Origin: Actinacidiphila cocklensis
Lineage (GTDB): Bacteria; Actinomycetota; Actinomycetes; Streptomycetales; Streptomycetaceae
Length of the DNA stretch: 64,000 nucleotides
Assembly (NCBI RefSeq): GCF_907177275.1
Contig: NZ_CAJSLV010000043.1
Span: forward strand, 124,001-188,000
Direction of reading: 5' to 3'
Shown here: piece after piece, positions 36,193 to 45,157 of the stretch
How the letters are laid out: every line of letters starts with the position of its first letter
Position numbering within the stretch: the stretch's first letter is position 1
The notes under the pieces: generated by a model
Databases searched by the model: none
Told to the model about the DNA's origin: nothing
The model's input: the letters and a program-made list of their open reading frames with translations, nothing else
Position numbers and translations under genes: made by a program

Positions 36193-37578
36193 TCAGCTAC
36201 GGCCGCGCGGCAGCATGAGGGCCGCGGCCGTGGTGGCTATCAGCATCACAGCCGCGACGCACAAGGCGACCCGCAGACCCACAATGAACTCACCCCGGTC
36301 CGCGACCAAGGCTCCGAAGACGGCCACGGCGAGCGCGCCGCCCGTCTGCCGGAAGGAGTTCAGGATCCCGGCGGCCATTCCGGCCCGATCTGCGGCGATG
36401 TCGTTCAGCAGGATGGCGGTCAGGGAAGGTACGCAGAAACCGAGGCCGAGGCCGACCGGGATGAGCATCGCCGCGATCACTGGTCTGCTGGTGCCCTCGT
36501 CGATCCAGAGCAGGCCGAACATCGCCAGCGCGAAGATCGCTTGTCCCATGGCGATCGGCATCCGCGGCCCAAAGCGTGCCGCAGCCCTGGCCGAGGCCAG
36601 GTTGGCTCCGGCGATCACGGCCATCATCGGTAGGAACATCAGCCCCGCGGCCATGACGGACAGGTTCAGAACGTCCTGAAAGAACAGGCTCAGCACGAAC
36701 ACCAGCCCGTAGAACGCGGCATTGACGACGAAGCCGATCGCGACCGAAACCGTCACCGTGCGCGAACGGAAGAGGTCGAGCGGGACCAACGGCGCGGCGG
36801 TACGTGCCTCGATCATGATGAACGCGGCCGTCGCCACTGCGGCGAGCCCCAGGCAGCCCAGCACCACGGGCTCGCCGAAGCCGTTCTCCCCTCCGTCGAT
36901 CACCGCGAAGGTGAGCCCCGCGAGCGCGACGATCGCCGTGAGCTGGCCGTACGGATCGAGCGGCGTGGCACGGCGCGGCGAGCGCTCCGCGCGGGTCAAC
37001 ACCGCGAGGGTGGCGATGCCGACGGGCAGGTTGACGACGAAGATCGCCCGCCAGCTCAGAGTGCTGGACAGCACCCCGCCAGCCACCGGGCCGGCGGCAA
37101 CCGCGACGGCTCCGCCAACGGTCCACAGCGCGATGGCCCGTGCCCGTTCGGCCGCGTCCGGGAAGGCCTGCCGGACGAGGGCCAGCGAGGAGGGCAGCAT
37201 GATCGCCGCCGCGCTCCCCTGGATCAGGCGGGCGGCGATCAGCTCGCCCAGCCCCGGCGCCAGTCCGCAGGCCGCCGAGGCGACCGTGAAGACCGCGACT
37301 CCGGCGCCGAACGCGCGGCTCGCCCCGATGCGGTCGGAGAGCGTGCCCGCAGAAAGCAGGAGTGCGGCGAACATCAGCGTGTAGGCGTCCACGATCCATT
37401 GCAGTCCCGCCGTGCTGCCGCCGAAGGTCCGCCCGATCCCGGGCAGCGCCACGTTCATCGCCATGGTGTTGAGGTTGAGCAGAAAGATGCCCATGAACGT
37501 GGTCGCCAGGATCAGCTTCGGTGCGGCCGTGCGTTGCCGGGCATCCTGTGAGGCGCGGGCTGGTTCAAGAGTGGTCAT
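36193..37578 (-). CDS. MFS multidrug efflux transporter
   Basis: 461-residue inner-membrane exporter of the EmrB/QacA-like group with at least 12 hydrophobic segments. The first helix region reads MNVALPGIGRTFGGS; then come GTLSDRIGASRAFG (motif A) and IQGSAAAIMLPSSLALVRQA, and motif C is near VAAGPVAGGVL. The ATG has no clear Shine-Dalgarno sequence. It is divergent from an XRE-type regulator 125 bases away, a standard arrangement for locally regulated efflux. Substrate unknown. Confidence 0.9.
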   Translation of the reverse strand: MTTLEPARASQDARQRTAAPKLILATTFMGIFLLNLNTMAMNVALPGIGRTFGGSTAGLQWIVDAYTLMFAALLLSAGTLSDRIGASRAFGAGVAVFTVASAACGLAPGLGELIAARLIQGSAAAIMLPSSLALVRQAFPDAAERARAIALWTVGGAVAVAAGPVAGGVLSSTLSWRAIFVVNLPVGIATLAVLTRAERSPRRATPLDPYGQLTAIVALAGLTFAVIDGGENGFGEPVVLGCLGLAAVATAAFIMIEARTAAPLVPLDLFRSRTVTVSVAIGFVVNAAFYGLVFVLSLFFQDVLNLSVMAAGLMFLPMMAVIAGANLASARAAARFGPRMPIAMGQAIFALAMFGLLWIDEGTSRPVIAAMLIPVGLGLGFCVPSLTAILLNDIAADRAGMAAGILNSFRQTGGALAVAVFGALVADRGEFIVGLRVALCVAAVMLIATTAAALMLPRGRS

Positions 37579-37703
37579 CCGTCCAGACTGGTGAGGCTCG
37601 CGAGGGCGAGGCAGACCGTGATCTTCCGGGGTGCGCCATGGGTGGGTGTAACAGGGCCAGGCTCCGGGCTGGACCCCTGATCACACGCTGGCAGAATGAC
37701 GAC

Positions 37704-38591
37704 ATGACCGAGTTCGGGAAGTTTCTGCGGGCTCGCCGTGGCGAAGTACGCCCTGCAGACGTCGGACTGCCCGCCGGAACCGGCACCCGCCGTACGCCGG
37801 GTCTGCGCCGGGAAGAGCTGGCGGCGCTGGCCGGTGTGAGCATCGACTACTACATACGTCTGGAACGCGGCAAGGAGACCCATCCGAGCCCCTCCGTGGT
37901 CGAGGCGCTGGCCGACGCGCTCCGCCTCAACCAGGAGGAGAGCGGCTTCCTGCACGAGCTGGCGGCGCGGGCGGCGCGGCGTGCGCCCGAGCCCCGTCCC
38001 CGGCCGTCACGGCGGGTCCGACCGACCGTCACGCAGCTTCTGGAGACGCTCCGGCCCAACCCGGCGTACGTCGTGAGCCGCACCAACGACCTGCTGGCGG
38101 CCAATCCCGGCGGGCTGCGGCTGCTCCACGGCATCGCCGACTGGCCGGAGCGGCAGCGGAACACCGTCCGGTACACCTTCCTGCACCCAGCTGCCCGCGA
38201 GCTGTGGGCGGACTGGGAACAGAAGGCCAAGGGGTGCGTCGCCCAGTTGCGGGCGATCGCCGGCACCGATCCGGATGCCCCGGATCTCGCCGCACTCGTA
38301 GGTGAGCTGATCGTCAAGAGCCCCGACTTCAACCGGCTCTGGGAGCGGTACGAGGTGCACACGATCGGCGACGGCGAGAAGACGCTCCGACACCCGGAGG
38401 TCGGCACGATGACGCTCTCGCACGAAGGGCTGTCCCTCAACCGCGCACAAGGCCAACGCCTCATCATCTACATGGCGCCGCCCGGCAGCCCGGACCACGA
38501 CAAGATGACACTCCTCGACCTCGCCACCTCCGGCCCGTCCGTCAGTTCCGGCGAGACGGCGCCCGTCTCACCCTCCCGGAGACAGGGCTAG
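37704..38591 (+). CDS. XRE-family regulator with MmyB-like ligand domain
   Basis: 295 residues. The N-terminal helix-turn-helix of HTH_31 type (TPGLRREELAALAGVSIDYY, then RLERG) is followed by the MmyB-like PAS-fold ligand domain (NPAYVVSRTNDLLAANPGGL, and later FNRLWERYEVH and GTMTLSHEGLSL). ATG 37704 is chosen by family alignment; an out-of-frame ATG lies eight bases earlier. The gene is divergent from the MFS exporter, its likely target. The stop codon TAG lies in an IS5-type end, so the Ser/Pro-rich last 20 residues may be partly IS-derived. Confidence 0.9.
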   Translation: MTEFGKFLRARRGEVRPADVGLPAGTGTRRTPGLRREELAALAGVSIDYYIRLERGKETHPSPSVVEALADALRLNQEESGFLHELAARAARRAPEPRPRPSRRVRPTVTQLLETLRPNPAYVVSRTNDLLAANPGGLRLLHGIADWPERQRNTVRYTFLHPAARELWADWEQKAKGCVAQLRAIAGTDPDAPDLAALVGELIVKSPDFNRLWERYEVHTIGDGEKTLRHPEVGTMTLSHEGLSLNRAQGQRLIIYMAPPGSPDHDKMTLLDLATSGPSVSSGETAPVSPSRRQG

Positions 38592-38598
38592 GGCGTGT
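38588..38598. repeat. IS5-type end, copy 2
   Basis: CTAGGGCGTGT, the reverse complement of 36049-36059, is the probable left end of the IS5 element whose transposase follows. It supplies the TAG stop of the XRE regulator. Confidence 0.55.
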
Positions 38599-39600
38599 CT
38601 CTGTGAGCGGTTGGGCAGTTGATCGGATGGGTCCATCCGATCAGGGCCTGTTGCGAAAGTGGATCTTGAATCGCGGTGATCATGTTGTGGCGCGAGGGGA
38701 TCTGACAGACCGGCAGCCGGCTCGGCTGGAGCCGTTGCTGCCGATGGGGAAGAAGGCGGGCAGGCCGCGGACGTAGGCACGTCGACAGCTGATCGACGGT
38801 ATACGGTGGCGTACCCGAGCGGGCACCCCGTGGCCGGACGTCCCCGAGCGATACGGCCCGTGGGACCGAATATACGGCCTCTTCCGCCAGTGACAGCGCG
38901 ACGGCACCTGGAAGCGGATCCTGGAGCAACTGCAGGTCCAGGCCGACGCGCAGGGTCTGATCACCTGGGACGTGAGCGTGGACTCGACTGTCTGCCGTGC
39001 CCACCAGCACGCCGCCGGCACGCGTAAAAAAGGGATCTGCGGCGTGAGCCGCCCGGCGGGTTCGGCACCGAGCCGGACGACCACGGCCTCGGACGCTCTC
39101 GAGGCGGCCTGACCACGAAGATCCACCTCGCGGCCGAGCAGGGGCAAAAGCCGCTGTCCCTGTTGGTCACTGCCGGGCACCGGCACGACAGCTCCCAGTT
39201 CCAGCCTGTCCTCGATCGTATCCGCGCCCCCCGCACCGGTCCCGGACGCCCGCGCACCAAACCGGCCAGGGTTCGTGCCGACAAAGCCTACGGCTCTCGC
39301 GCGAACCGCTCCTACCTGCGCCGAGGCAGGATCGGATGCACCATCCCCGAGAAGGCTGACCAGGTCCGCAACCGTAAGAAGCTCGGCTCCCGTGGCGGCC
39401 GACCGCCGGCCTTCGATAAGGAGGACCACAAGGAGCGCCACGCGGTGGAGTGCGGGATCAACCGGCTGAAACACCACCGAGCGGTGGCCACCCGGTATGA
39501 CAAGTTGGCGGTCCGCTATGAAGCAACCGTGTTGGTTGCAGCCATCAACGAGTGGCTGTGACCTGCGCTTCGCAAGCCCCTGGAGACGCGGCCTGATCGG
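38592..39600 (+). mobile_element. decayed IS5-family (IS427-like) insertion sequence
   Basis: Transposase codons run from about 38698 (DLTDRQPARLEPLLPMGKKA) through LIDGIRWRTRAGTPWPDVPE and [19 protein letters not shown]. They continue in the next frame as [37 protein letters not shown] and the C-terminal [15 protein letters not shown], ending with a stop at 39561. The frame change falls at AAAAAAG (39026-39032), a -1 slippery sequence as used naturally by IS427-group elements. Two tryptophan positions have become stops (TAG at 38774, TGA at 38891), so the first frame is dead. The left end is at 38588-38598; no right end is visible directly after the gene. Confidence 0.85.
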
Positions 39601-39612
39601 CAAGGGAAACCG

Positions 39613-40251
39613 TCAGCCTGACTTGCGGGCCAGTGCCATTTCGACGAGCCGATCAACGTGCCCGGCTGCCAGGGGCCGGTCGACAGAGACTTTGCGCAGC
39701 CCGACACACGCCGCATCCAGCTCCGGCGATGGTCCCCGGGCTGCGAGCAACACCACCAACGCCTGCCAATGACCCCACTGTTTTTCCGGCAGGGCCAGCA
39801 GCTCATCGATGTAGCAGCCTGGCTCCAGCAAGTCCACCAACCGGCTCCCCGCTCGCGCAACCGCAGCCAGGAGATCAGAACGCAGCCGATCGACGTCCGT
39901 GCCGGCTGTCAATCGCCACCGGTCGGCGAAACCCCGATGCCCGTGGCGATCGGTATGAGAGCACTCGACCCGACCTTCGAGGACTCGAATCCCATCGGAC
40001 TCACTCGCCTTGGTGATCGGGATGGCATTCTCGTACTTCCACGTCCACCACGCCGTCGGGATCACCGCCGTGTTGAGGTAGAACAGCTTGGCGTCCCAGG
40101 CGGAGCTTTGCGACCCTTGTTTCTGGACTACGGCGGCACCCTCGGGGGTGACCAGTCGCCAAGCACCGCCAGAACCTCGAAAACCCATCGGGCGCAGAGT
40201 GGTTCCAACATCCCGCATCAGGCCCCTGAGAACCACGTCGAGGTCATACAT
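39613..40251 (-). CDS. DUF4304-like protein
   Basis: 212-residue cytoplasmic protein. The N-terminal part (LMRDVGTTLRPMGFRGSGGA, then WRLVTPEGAAVVQKQGSQSS) and the later LFYLNTAVIP and WWTWKYENA match the layout of DUF4304 proteins. The C-terminal half is helical (LRSDLLAAVARAGSRLVDLL). DUF4304 members have no proven function; many sit alone or beside toxin-type genes. The start is uncertain: ATG 40251 gives the family N-terminus, with GGGGG directly before it, and an in-frame ATG at 40305 has no binding site. It lies between the IS5 transposase and a separate IS5-type end at 40377, so it may have been carried or captured. Confidence 0.7.
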   Translation of the reverse strand: MYDLDVVLRGLMRDVGTTLRPMGFRGSGGAWRLVTPEGAAVVQKQGSQSSAWDAKLFYLNTAVIPTAWWTWKYENAIPITKASESDGIRVLEGRVECSHTDRHGHRGFADRWRLTAGTDVDRLRSDLLAAVARAGSRLVDLLEPGCYIDELLALPEKQWGHWQALVVLLAARGPSPELDAACVGLRKVSVDRPLAAGHVDRLVEMALARKSG

Positions 40252-40376
40252 CCCCCAACAATAGGCCTCAGACTCACGATGACGTTTGGGACCCCCACCT
40301 TCCATCGAGCACTTGGGGGGCGAGCCGCTGGCAACGGCTTTACGCAGCCAACAAGTTCGTGACCAGCACTTTCACA

Positions 40377-40385
40377 ACACGCCCT
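40377..40385. repeat. IS5-type end, copy 3
   Basis: ACACGCCCT, matching nine bases of the ends at 36049 and 38588 (the latter inverted). With the left end at 38588 it brackets the IS5 transposase plus the DUF4304-like gene. Confidence 0.4.
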
Positions 40386-40789
40386 GAGCCGGAAGGAGGG
40401 GAGCCGTGAGCAGCCGTGGCCTGGGCGGTTGTCGTAGGTCAGGCATCCGCGAGCACGGTGGCGACGACGGACCGTGCCTTCGTGTCGCGTCGCCGGGGCG
40501 TGGCGTGGCGTGGCGAAGTCGTAGCCCGCGACGACGAGTTCCGCGCGACAGCCGGGACAGACGCGCCTGCGGATCGGCCATGTGCTGCCCTTGAAGGCGA
40601 GCCCGGGAGGCGCCGTTGAACGCGTGGTAGCACATGGCCTGACGGATTACGCGTCGTCCACGGGCGGCGGGCGGCCCCAAGCGGATTCGACTCCGCCAGG
40701 TGTCAAGCGTGGGTGGTCAGTTCGGTGAAGGAGCGGGGTGACCCGTCGGCAAGTAGCCGCGAACTGCTCCAGCGCGGGCCGGAATCGGT
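40386..40789. other. gene-free stretch with a possible zinc-ribbon fragment
   Basis: No intact gene. One minus-strand frame near 40600-40500 reads KGSTWPIRRRVCPGCRAELV and then VAGYDF, a protein-like piece with a CxxC pair, probably a fragment of a lost gene. The run of repeated GTGGCG-like units at about 40494-40520 is low complexity. Confidence 0.3.
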
Positions 40790-42535
40790 TTGAATGGACC
40801 GGTGGCGCGGAGAGTAGGCAGCCAACCTGGCTTTGGCGAGGGCGACTTGAGGGCCGCGGCTGGGTCGACGTCCTTCAGCCGCGGCGAGGAGTACGTAGGC
40901 GCGGTGAGCGGCTTGGAGATCGGCGGGGGCACGATACGCGCCGCCGTGCCGGGCCGGGAGACGTACCGCGTCACACTCGTCGTCACGGAGCAGGCGGGGG
41001 TCAAAGGGTCGTGCGACTGCCCATACGGCGCCGAGGGCCGTTTCTGCAAGCACTGCGTCGCGGTAGGCCTGTCGGCCTTGCGGCACGCCGAACCGGCCGC
41101 ACCGCAGGAGTTCGCAGAGACGGTCCCGGCACCTCGATCGGCCGTAGCGCGGCCCGCTCGCGAGGACGAGGACGTGGTGACGCCCTGGCTGCAATCGCTG
41201 GACCGGAACGCGTTGCTCGCGTTGCTGGGCGAGGAGACGGCCGCCGCCCCCGAGCTGCGCGGCCGCCTCCTGGTGCGGGCCGAAGTCGCAGGGTCCGACC
41301 GTACGGCCGCCCGTGACCGGGTCAAAGGGCTCCTCAACGCAGGTGCGTTCGCCCGCGACGGGTACGGCGACTCCGACGAGATCGACGCGTACGTCCGGCA
41401 GGTGACCGAGGCTGCGCTGGTCCTGCGCGCGCTGATCGCGGCGGGGCGGGCGGCCGAGGCGGTGGACGGGGCGCGGTGGGCGCTGTGGCGGCTCGGCGGG
41501 GTCTACGAGCTCGCGGACGAGCCGGACGAGCTGTTCACGCCGGTGCACGACCTGGTGGCGGTGCACCGGCAGGCGTGCCACACGGCCCGTCCGGCTCCGG
41601 AGCCGACCGCGCGCTGGCTCGTCGGGCATCTGCTGGGCCCGGTCGCGAGCATCAGCCCGGTCGACCCGGCCGACTACCGCGACATCCTCGGCCCGGCCGG
41701 CCTGGCCCAGGCCCTCGGCCTGGCCACCGAAGCATGGCGGGAGGAACCCACTGACAAGGCGGCACGTCTCAGGGAGCGGCTGCTCAAAGCCCAGGGCGAT
41801 GTGGACGCGCTGGTCGCCGCCTACGCCGCCGCTCCCGCCCCTGACGGCGCCACCCATCTGCGGATCGCACAGGAACTGGACGAGGCCGGGCGCGCAGGAG
41901 ACGCCCTGGAGTGGGCCGAGCGTGGTCTGCGGGCCGCCGCGAAGCGACGCGACATCGACGACGGGCTGGTGGAATGGGTCTGCGCCCGTTACGCACGGGC
42001 CGGGCGGCCGGACGACGCCCTGGCCGCGCGGCGCGAACGCTTCCGGGCACACGCCACGCTGCGGACCTACCGGTCGCTGCGGTCGGCGGCTCGGGCCTGC
42101 GACCGCTGGGAGACCGAACGCGAGGCCGCGCTGGAGCTGCTGCGTGCGGACGCGGGCCGCGGCGGCTCCGGCTCCCGGCTCGGGGAGACCGACCGCACGC
42201 TCATCGACGTCCTGCTCGACGAGGGCGACGTCGACGCCGCCTGGGAGGCCGCCGCCGGGCGCGCCGACGACCGCCGGCTCCTCACACTGGCCGACCGTGT
42301 ACGCGACCACCGCCCCGCCGACGCGCTCGATGTCTATCTGCGGCTGCTCGAACCGCTGAAGCAGTCGACCGGCGACCAGACCTACCAGGAGATCGCCCGG
42401 CTGCTGCGCAGTATCCGCGCCTGCCACGAACGGCTTGGCACTCCCGAAGGGTACGCCCGCCGCGCCGCCGCGCTGCGCACCGAACTCAAGCGCAAGCCGA
42501 AGCTGATGAAGATCCTGGACAGCAACGGCCTGTAG
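40790..42535 (+). CDS. SWIM zinc-finger protein with helical repeats
   Basis: 581-residue cytoplasmic protein. The SWIM zinc-binding motif is Cys75-x-Cys77-x8-Cys86-x-His88 (CDCPYGAEGRFCKHC), which binds DNA or protein. The remaining 450 residues are alpha-helical, TPR-like repeats (ALVLRALIAAGRAAEAVDGA; AGDALEWAERGLRAAAKR; ARYARAGRPDDALAARRERF). Bacterial SWIM proteins of this size are common in actinobacteria and often linked to SWI2/SNF2 helicases, but none is adjacent here. TTG 40790 or the in-frame GTG 40802 could be the start; neither has a strong ribosome binding site. Confidence 0.85.
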   Translation: MNGPVARRVGSQPGFGEGDLRAAAGSTSFSRGEEYVGAVSGLEIGGGTIRAAVPGRETYRVTLVVTEQAGVKGSCDCPYGAEGRFCKHCVAVGLSALRHAEPAAPQEFAETVPAPRSAVARPAREDEDVVTPWLQSLDRNALLALLGEETAAAPELRGRLLVRAEVAGSDRTAARDRVKGLLNAGAFARDGYGDSDEIDAYVRQVTEAALVLRALIAAGRAAEAVDGARWALWRLGGVYELADEPDELFTPVHDLVAVHRQACHTARPAPEPTARWLVGHLLGPVASISPVDPADYRDILGPAGLAQALGLATEAWREEPTDKAARLRERLLKAQGDVDALVAAYAAAPAPDGATHLRIAQELDEAGRAGDALEWAERGLRAAAKRRDIDDGLVEWVCARYARAGRPDDALAARRERFRAHATLRTYRSLRSAARACDRWETEREAALELLRADAGRGGSGSRLGETDRTLIDVLLDEGDVDAAWEAAAGRADDRRLLTLADRVRDHRPADALDVYLRLLEPLKQSTGDQTYQEIARLLRSIRACHERLGTPEGYARRAAALRTELKRKPKLMKILDSNGL

Positions 42536-42647
42536 CCCTGCCCCTGCCGATAACCCCGTCCACCCTGGTGGAAAGGGGTGTGCGAGGTGCGCGTTTTGAG
42601 CAGGGACGGTCGCTTGGAGGGCCTGGCCTGGTCGGCGGTCACCCGGC

Positions 42648-42860
42648 ATGACGATCAAGGTGCTGCTGCGACTGGCCTACCTGACCGTGACGAACGCGTT
42701 CGCGATGCTGCGCCTGCTCCCCATGAGCGATCGGGAGCGGGATACGGAGATCCTCGCGCTGCGCCACCAGATCATGGTGCTCGATCACCAACTCGGCAAC
42801 GACAAAGTTCGGTTCACACCGAGCGACCGCGCGCTCCTCACGACCGCCGGCCCGCCCCCC
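42648..42860 (+). pseudogene. N-terminal relic of an integrase-type transposase
   Basis: From ATG 42648 the codons read LLRLAYLTVTNAFAMLRLLP, RERDTEILALRHQIMVLDHQ and VRFTPSDRALL, then run into unrelated sequence. It is a better preserved copy of the relic at 23735. The DDE core is missing. Confidence 0.75.
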
Positions 42861-42929
42861 GGACAACCGCGTTCCCACGCCGCTCGCGCCGGGGTCGACC
42901 CCAGTCCCGCGGCGGCCGCCGGCCTCTCT

Positions 42930-43018
42930 CCTCCGGCGCTCCGCGCCGCGGGCGCCACCACCGCCAGGCCGGCCTCACGCCACAGGAACGCCAGATCGCC
43001 GAACCGGCGGCGCAGTGA
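42930..43018 (+). pseudogene. fragment of a large LuxR-family regulator
   Basis: One frame reads AGLTPQERQIAEPAAQ and then stops. The segment LTPQERQIAELAA is the entry to the helix-turn-helix of LuxR-family (LAL-type) regulators, and the preceding codons (LRAAGATTAR in another frame) match the usual linker. Only about 30 codons survive. Confidence 0.5.
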
Positions 43019-43110
43019 CGTCCGTGCCGCACATCCCGCTCCCGGCGCCAGGCGACGAGGCGGCGGGTCCCGGCGCGCCCGATACGCTCGGGCGCGGCGC
43101 CGCCGATCCG

Positions 43111-43135
43111 GTTCGGTTCGGTTCGGTTCGGTTCG
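43111..43135. repeat. pentanucleotide tandem repeat (GTTCG)5
   Basis: Five perfect GTTCG units are followed by one variant unit (GTCCG). They lie in the non-coding space downstream of the pirin-GNAT gene and are a potential slippage site. Confidence 0.85.
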
Positions 43136-43205
43136 GTCCGGGATACACGGCGATCGCGGTGGGCCAGTCGCGCCCCCAGGCCGTAGCTGCCTCTGCGCTG
43201 TTCGG

Positions 43206-44546
43206 TCAGTCGAGCTGCGTGCGGAGCCAGTGCCGGATCTCCGGCGTCACCACGTCGGTGATGTCGGCGAACTCGTCGTGCTTCTGCAGGAATTTCGCCA
43301 CGTAGGGGCAGACGGGCACGATGCGCATACCTGACTTCCGCACGTCGCTGAGGGCCTGCTGGACGAGCACCGAGGCCAGGCCTCGCCCGGCGAAGGCCGC
43401 GTCCACGTCGGTGTGGAAGAACACCCGCTGCACGCCACGGTCGCGGTATTCGGTGAAACCGGCGAGCCGGCCGTCGGCCAGGATCTCGTAACGCTGCCGG
43501 ATTTCCGCGAGTTCCACGACCGGGTCGGTCGGCGATGTCATCGTCTGCCTTTCAGGGGTGGGGCGCTCGGGGTTCCGGCGCGGGGTGAGGGTGGCGTTGG
43601 GCAGGACGGGGGCCGGGATACGGTCGCCGTCGTAGCCCTCGACGCGGCCGAACCTGCCGGAGTTGCGCTGCCACGCCTCCCGAGCCGCGACGATCTCCTC
43701 GTGGCTGCGGCCGACGAAGTTCCACCACATCACGATCTGCTCGTCGAAGGGCGTCCCGCCCAGCAGTATCGTCCGGGCCGGGGTTTCGCCGGTGTTGGTG
43801 AGGGTCAGCGTCCCGGTTCCGGGGGCGTGGTAGCCCAGTTCGGCCGGACGCAGCGGTGTTCCGGCGAAGCTTATGGTCCCGCTGTCGACGAGGAGGCCGT
43901 GCTCGAAGCCGGGGTCGACCGCGAGGACGGCGGTCGCACCCGGGTGCACGATGATCTCGGCGCCCAGGAGGGGGGAGAAGGTGGGTACCGGCGAGGTGTC
44001 GCCGGCCAGGGAGCCGAGGAAGACCCTGGCCTCGCCTCCGTCGATCGGAACCGGGCGCGGCACGTGGTGCTGGAAGTCCCGGGGGACGTCGCGGCTGCCC
44101 GCAGGTAGCGCGACCCACAGCTGCACGCCGTGCAGGACGCTGGTCGCTGCGGTTGAGACCTCCGAGTGGCAGATGCCGTGGCCGCCGGTCATGAGGTTCA
44201 GCTCGCCGGGCCGCACGTACGCGTGGGTGCCCAGGCTGTCCCGGTGCTCGATCTCGCCGCTGAACAGCCAGCTCACCGTCTGCAGCCCGATGTGCGGATG
44301 CGGCGCGACGTCCATCCCGCCCGACTCGGCGACGCTGTCGGGACCGTAGTGGTCGGCGAAGCACCAGGCGCCGATCGTCGTCCGTGCCCGCTGCGGCAGA
44401 GTGCGCCGCACCGTCATCGCCCGCGGACCGCCGAGGGGGACGTCCCGCGCGGTCAGAACCTCCACGTGCGTCCCCTGCCGTGCCGGGCCTTCCTCCCCCG
44501 CGTCACCGCGGAGCAGCCCGGCGGGGTCACTCTCGGTACTGCTCAC
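43206..44546 (-). CDS. pirin-like protein fused to a GNAT acetyltransferase
   Basis: 446 residues in one frame. Residues 1-325 are a bicupin pirin with the metal-site histidines in HPHIGLQTVSWLFSGEIEHR and HGICHSE; some pirins act as quercetinases or redox sensors. Residues about 340-446 are a small GNAT-type acetyltransferase (EYRDRGVQRVFFHTDV, then FAGRGLASVLVQQALSDV with the acetyl-CoA loop). The second domain starts at an internal ATG (43541) with its own AAAGG six bases upstream, and a TGA lies one base out of frame just before it. The fusion may therefore come from a one-base indel joining two coupled genes. GTG 44546 has GGGAGG nine bases upstream. Divergent from an AhpD-like gene. Confidence 0.85.
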   Translation of the reverse strand: MSSTESDPAGLLRGDAGEEGPARQGTHVEVLTARDVPLGGPRAMTVRRTLPQRARTTIGAWCFADHYGPDSVAESGGMDVAPHPHIGLQTVSWLFSGEIEHRDSLGTHAYVRPGELNLMTGGHGICHSEVSTAATSVLHGVQLWVALPAGSRDVPRDFQHHVPRPVPIDGGEARVFLGSLAGDTSPVPTFSPLLGAEIIVHPGATAVLAVDPGFEHGLLVDSGTISFAGTPLRPAELGYHAPGTGTLTLTNTGETPARTILLGGTPFDEQIVMWWNFVGRSHEEIVAAREAWQRNSGRFGRVEGYDGDRIPAPVLPNATLTPRRNPERPTPERQTMTSPTDPVVELAEIRQRYEILADGRLAGFTEYRDRGVQRVFFHTDVDAAFAGRGLASVLVQQALSDVRKSGMRIVPVCPYVAKFLQKHDEFADITDVVTPEIRHWLRTQLD

Positions 44547-44570
44547 CGTACGACGCCTCCCTCAATACAA

Positions 44571-44582
44571 TTGCACATTCAA
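44571..44582. promoter_or_regulatory. candidate operator between pirin and AhpD-like genes
   Basis: TTGCACATTCAA is an imperfect palindrome (half-sites TTGCAC and TTGAAT) in the AT-rich divergent region, resembling sites bound by MarR- or HxlR-type redox regulators. No such regulator gene is adjacent. Confidence 0.35.
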
Positions 44583-44668
44583 CTACTATGCCACCATAGG
44601 ACATGCTCGCGGGTCGCGACGGGCACCGGGAAACGGGGTCGGCAGCGGATCGCCGAAGGGGAGTTCAG

Positions 44669-45157
44669 ATGGATGACGTGGAGCACGAGCGGACGCGGCA
44701 GCGGGTCTTCATCGACAAGCAGAGCCCGCAGGCCTACCGCGCCTTCCGCGAGAGCGCCGGCGTGGTCCGCGCGGTCGCCGCGGATGCGGGGCTGGAGCGG
44801 ATACTCGTCGAACTGGTCAACCTGCGCGTGTCGCAGATCAACGGCTGCGCCTACTGCCTGTCCACGCACACCAGGGCGGCCTTGCAGGCCGGCGAGGACG
44901 TGCGGCGCCTGGGCGTGCTGCCGGCGTGGCGGGACACCGAGCTGTTCACCCCGCGTGAGCGCGCGGCGCTCGCACTCGCGGAGGCGACCGCCTCTCCTGC
45001 GGACGCCGCCGTGCAGGAGGACGCCTACGCATCCGCCCGCGAGGCCCTGACCGACGACGAGATCTCCGCGGTCATCTGGGTGGCGATCACCATCAACGCC
45101 TTCAACCGGGTGTCCATACTGAGCAAGCACCCCGTGCGCCCGCATCCCGCGGCCTGA
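44669..45157 (+). CDS. carboxymuconolactone decarboxylase/AhpD-like protein
   Basis: 162-residue alkylhydroperoxidase-like protein. The redox motif Cys60-x2-Cys63-x3-His67 (NGCAYCLSTHTRAA) is that of AhpD, where the cysteines reduce peroxides or partner peroxiredoxins. The helices around it (ERILVELVNLRVSQI and DDEISAVIWVAITINAFNRV) are typical of CMD domains. GGGGAG is five bases before the ATG. The divergent pairing with a pirin gene suggests a common redox-stress control. Partner peroxiredoxin not seen here. Confidence 0.92.
   Translation: MDDVEHERTRQRVFIDKQSPQAYRAFRESAGVVRAVAADAGLERILVELVNLRVSQINGCAYCLSTHTRAALQAGEDVRRLGVLPAWRDTELFTPRERAALALAEATASPADAAVQEDAYASAREALTDDEISAVIWVAITINAFNRVSILSKHPVRPHPAA

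Noticed and set aside
43081..43140. CRISPR-like array
   Set aside because: The unit is five bases with no spacers; it is a simple tandem repeat. No CRISPR array or cas gene is visible in the window.
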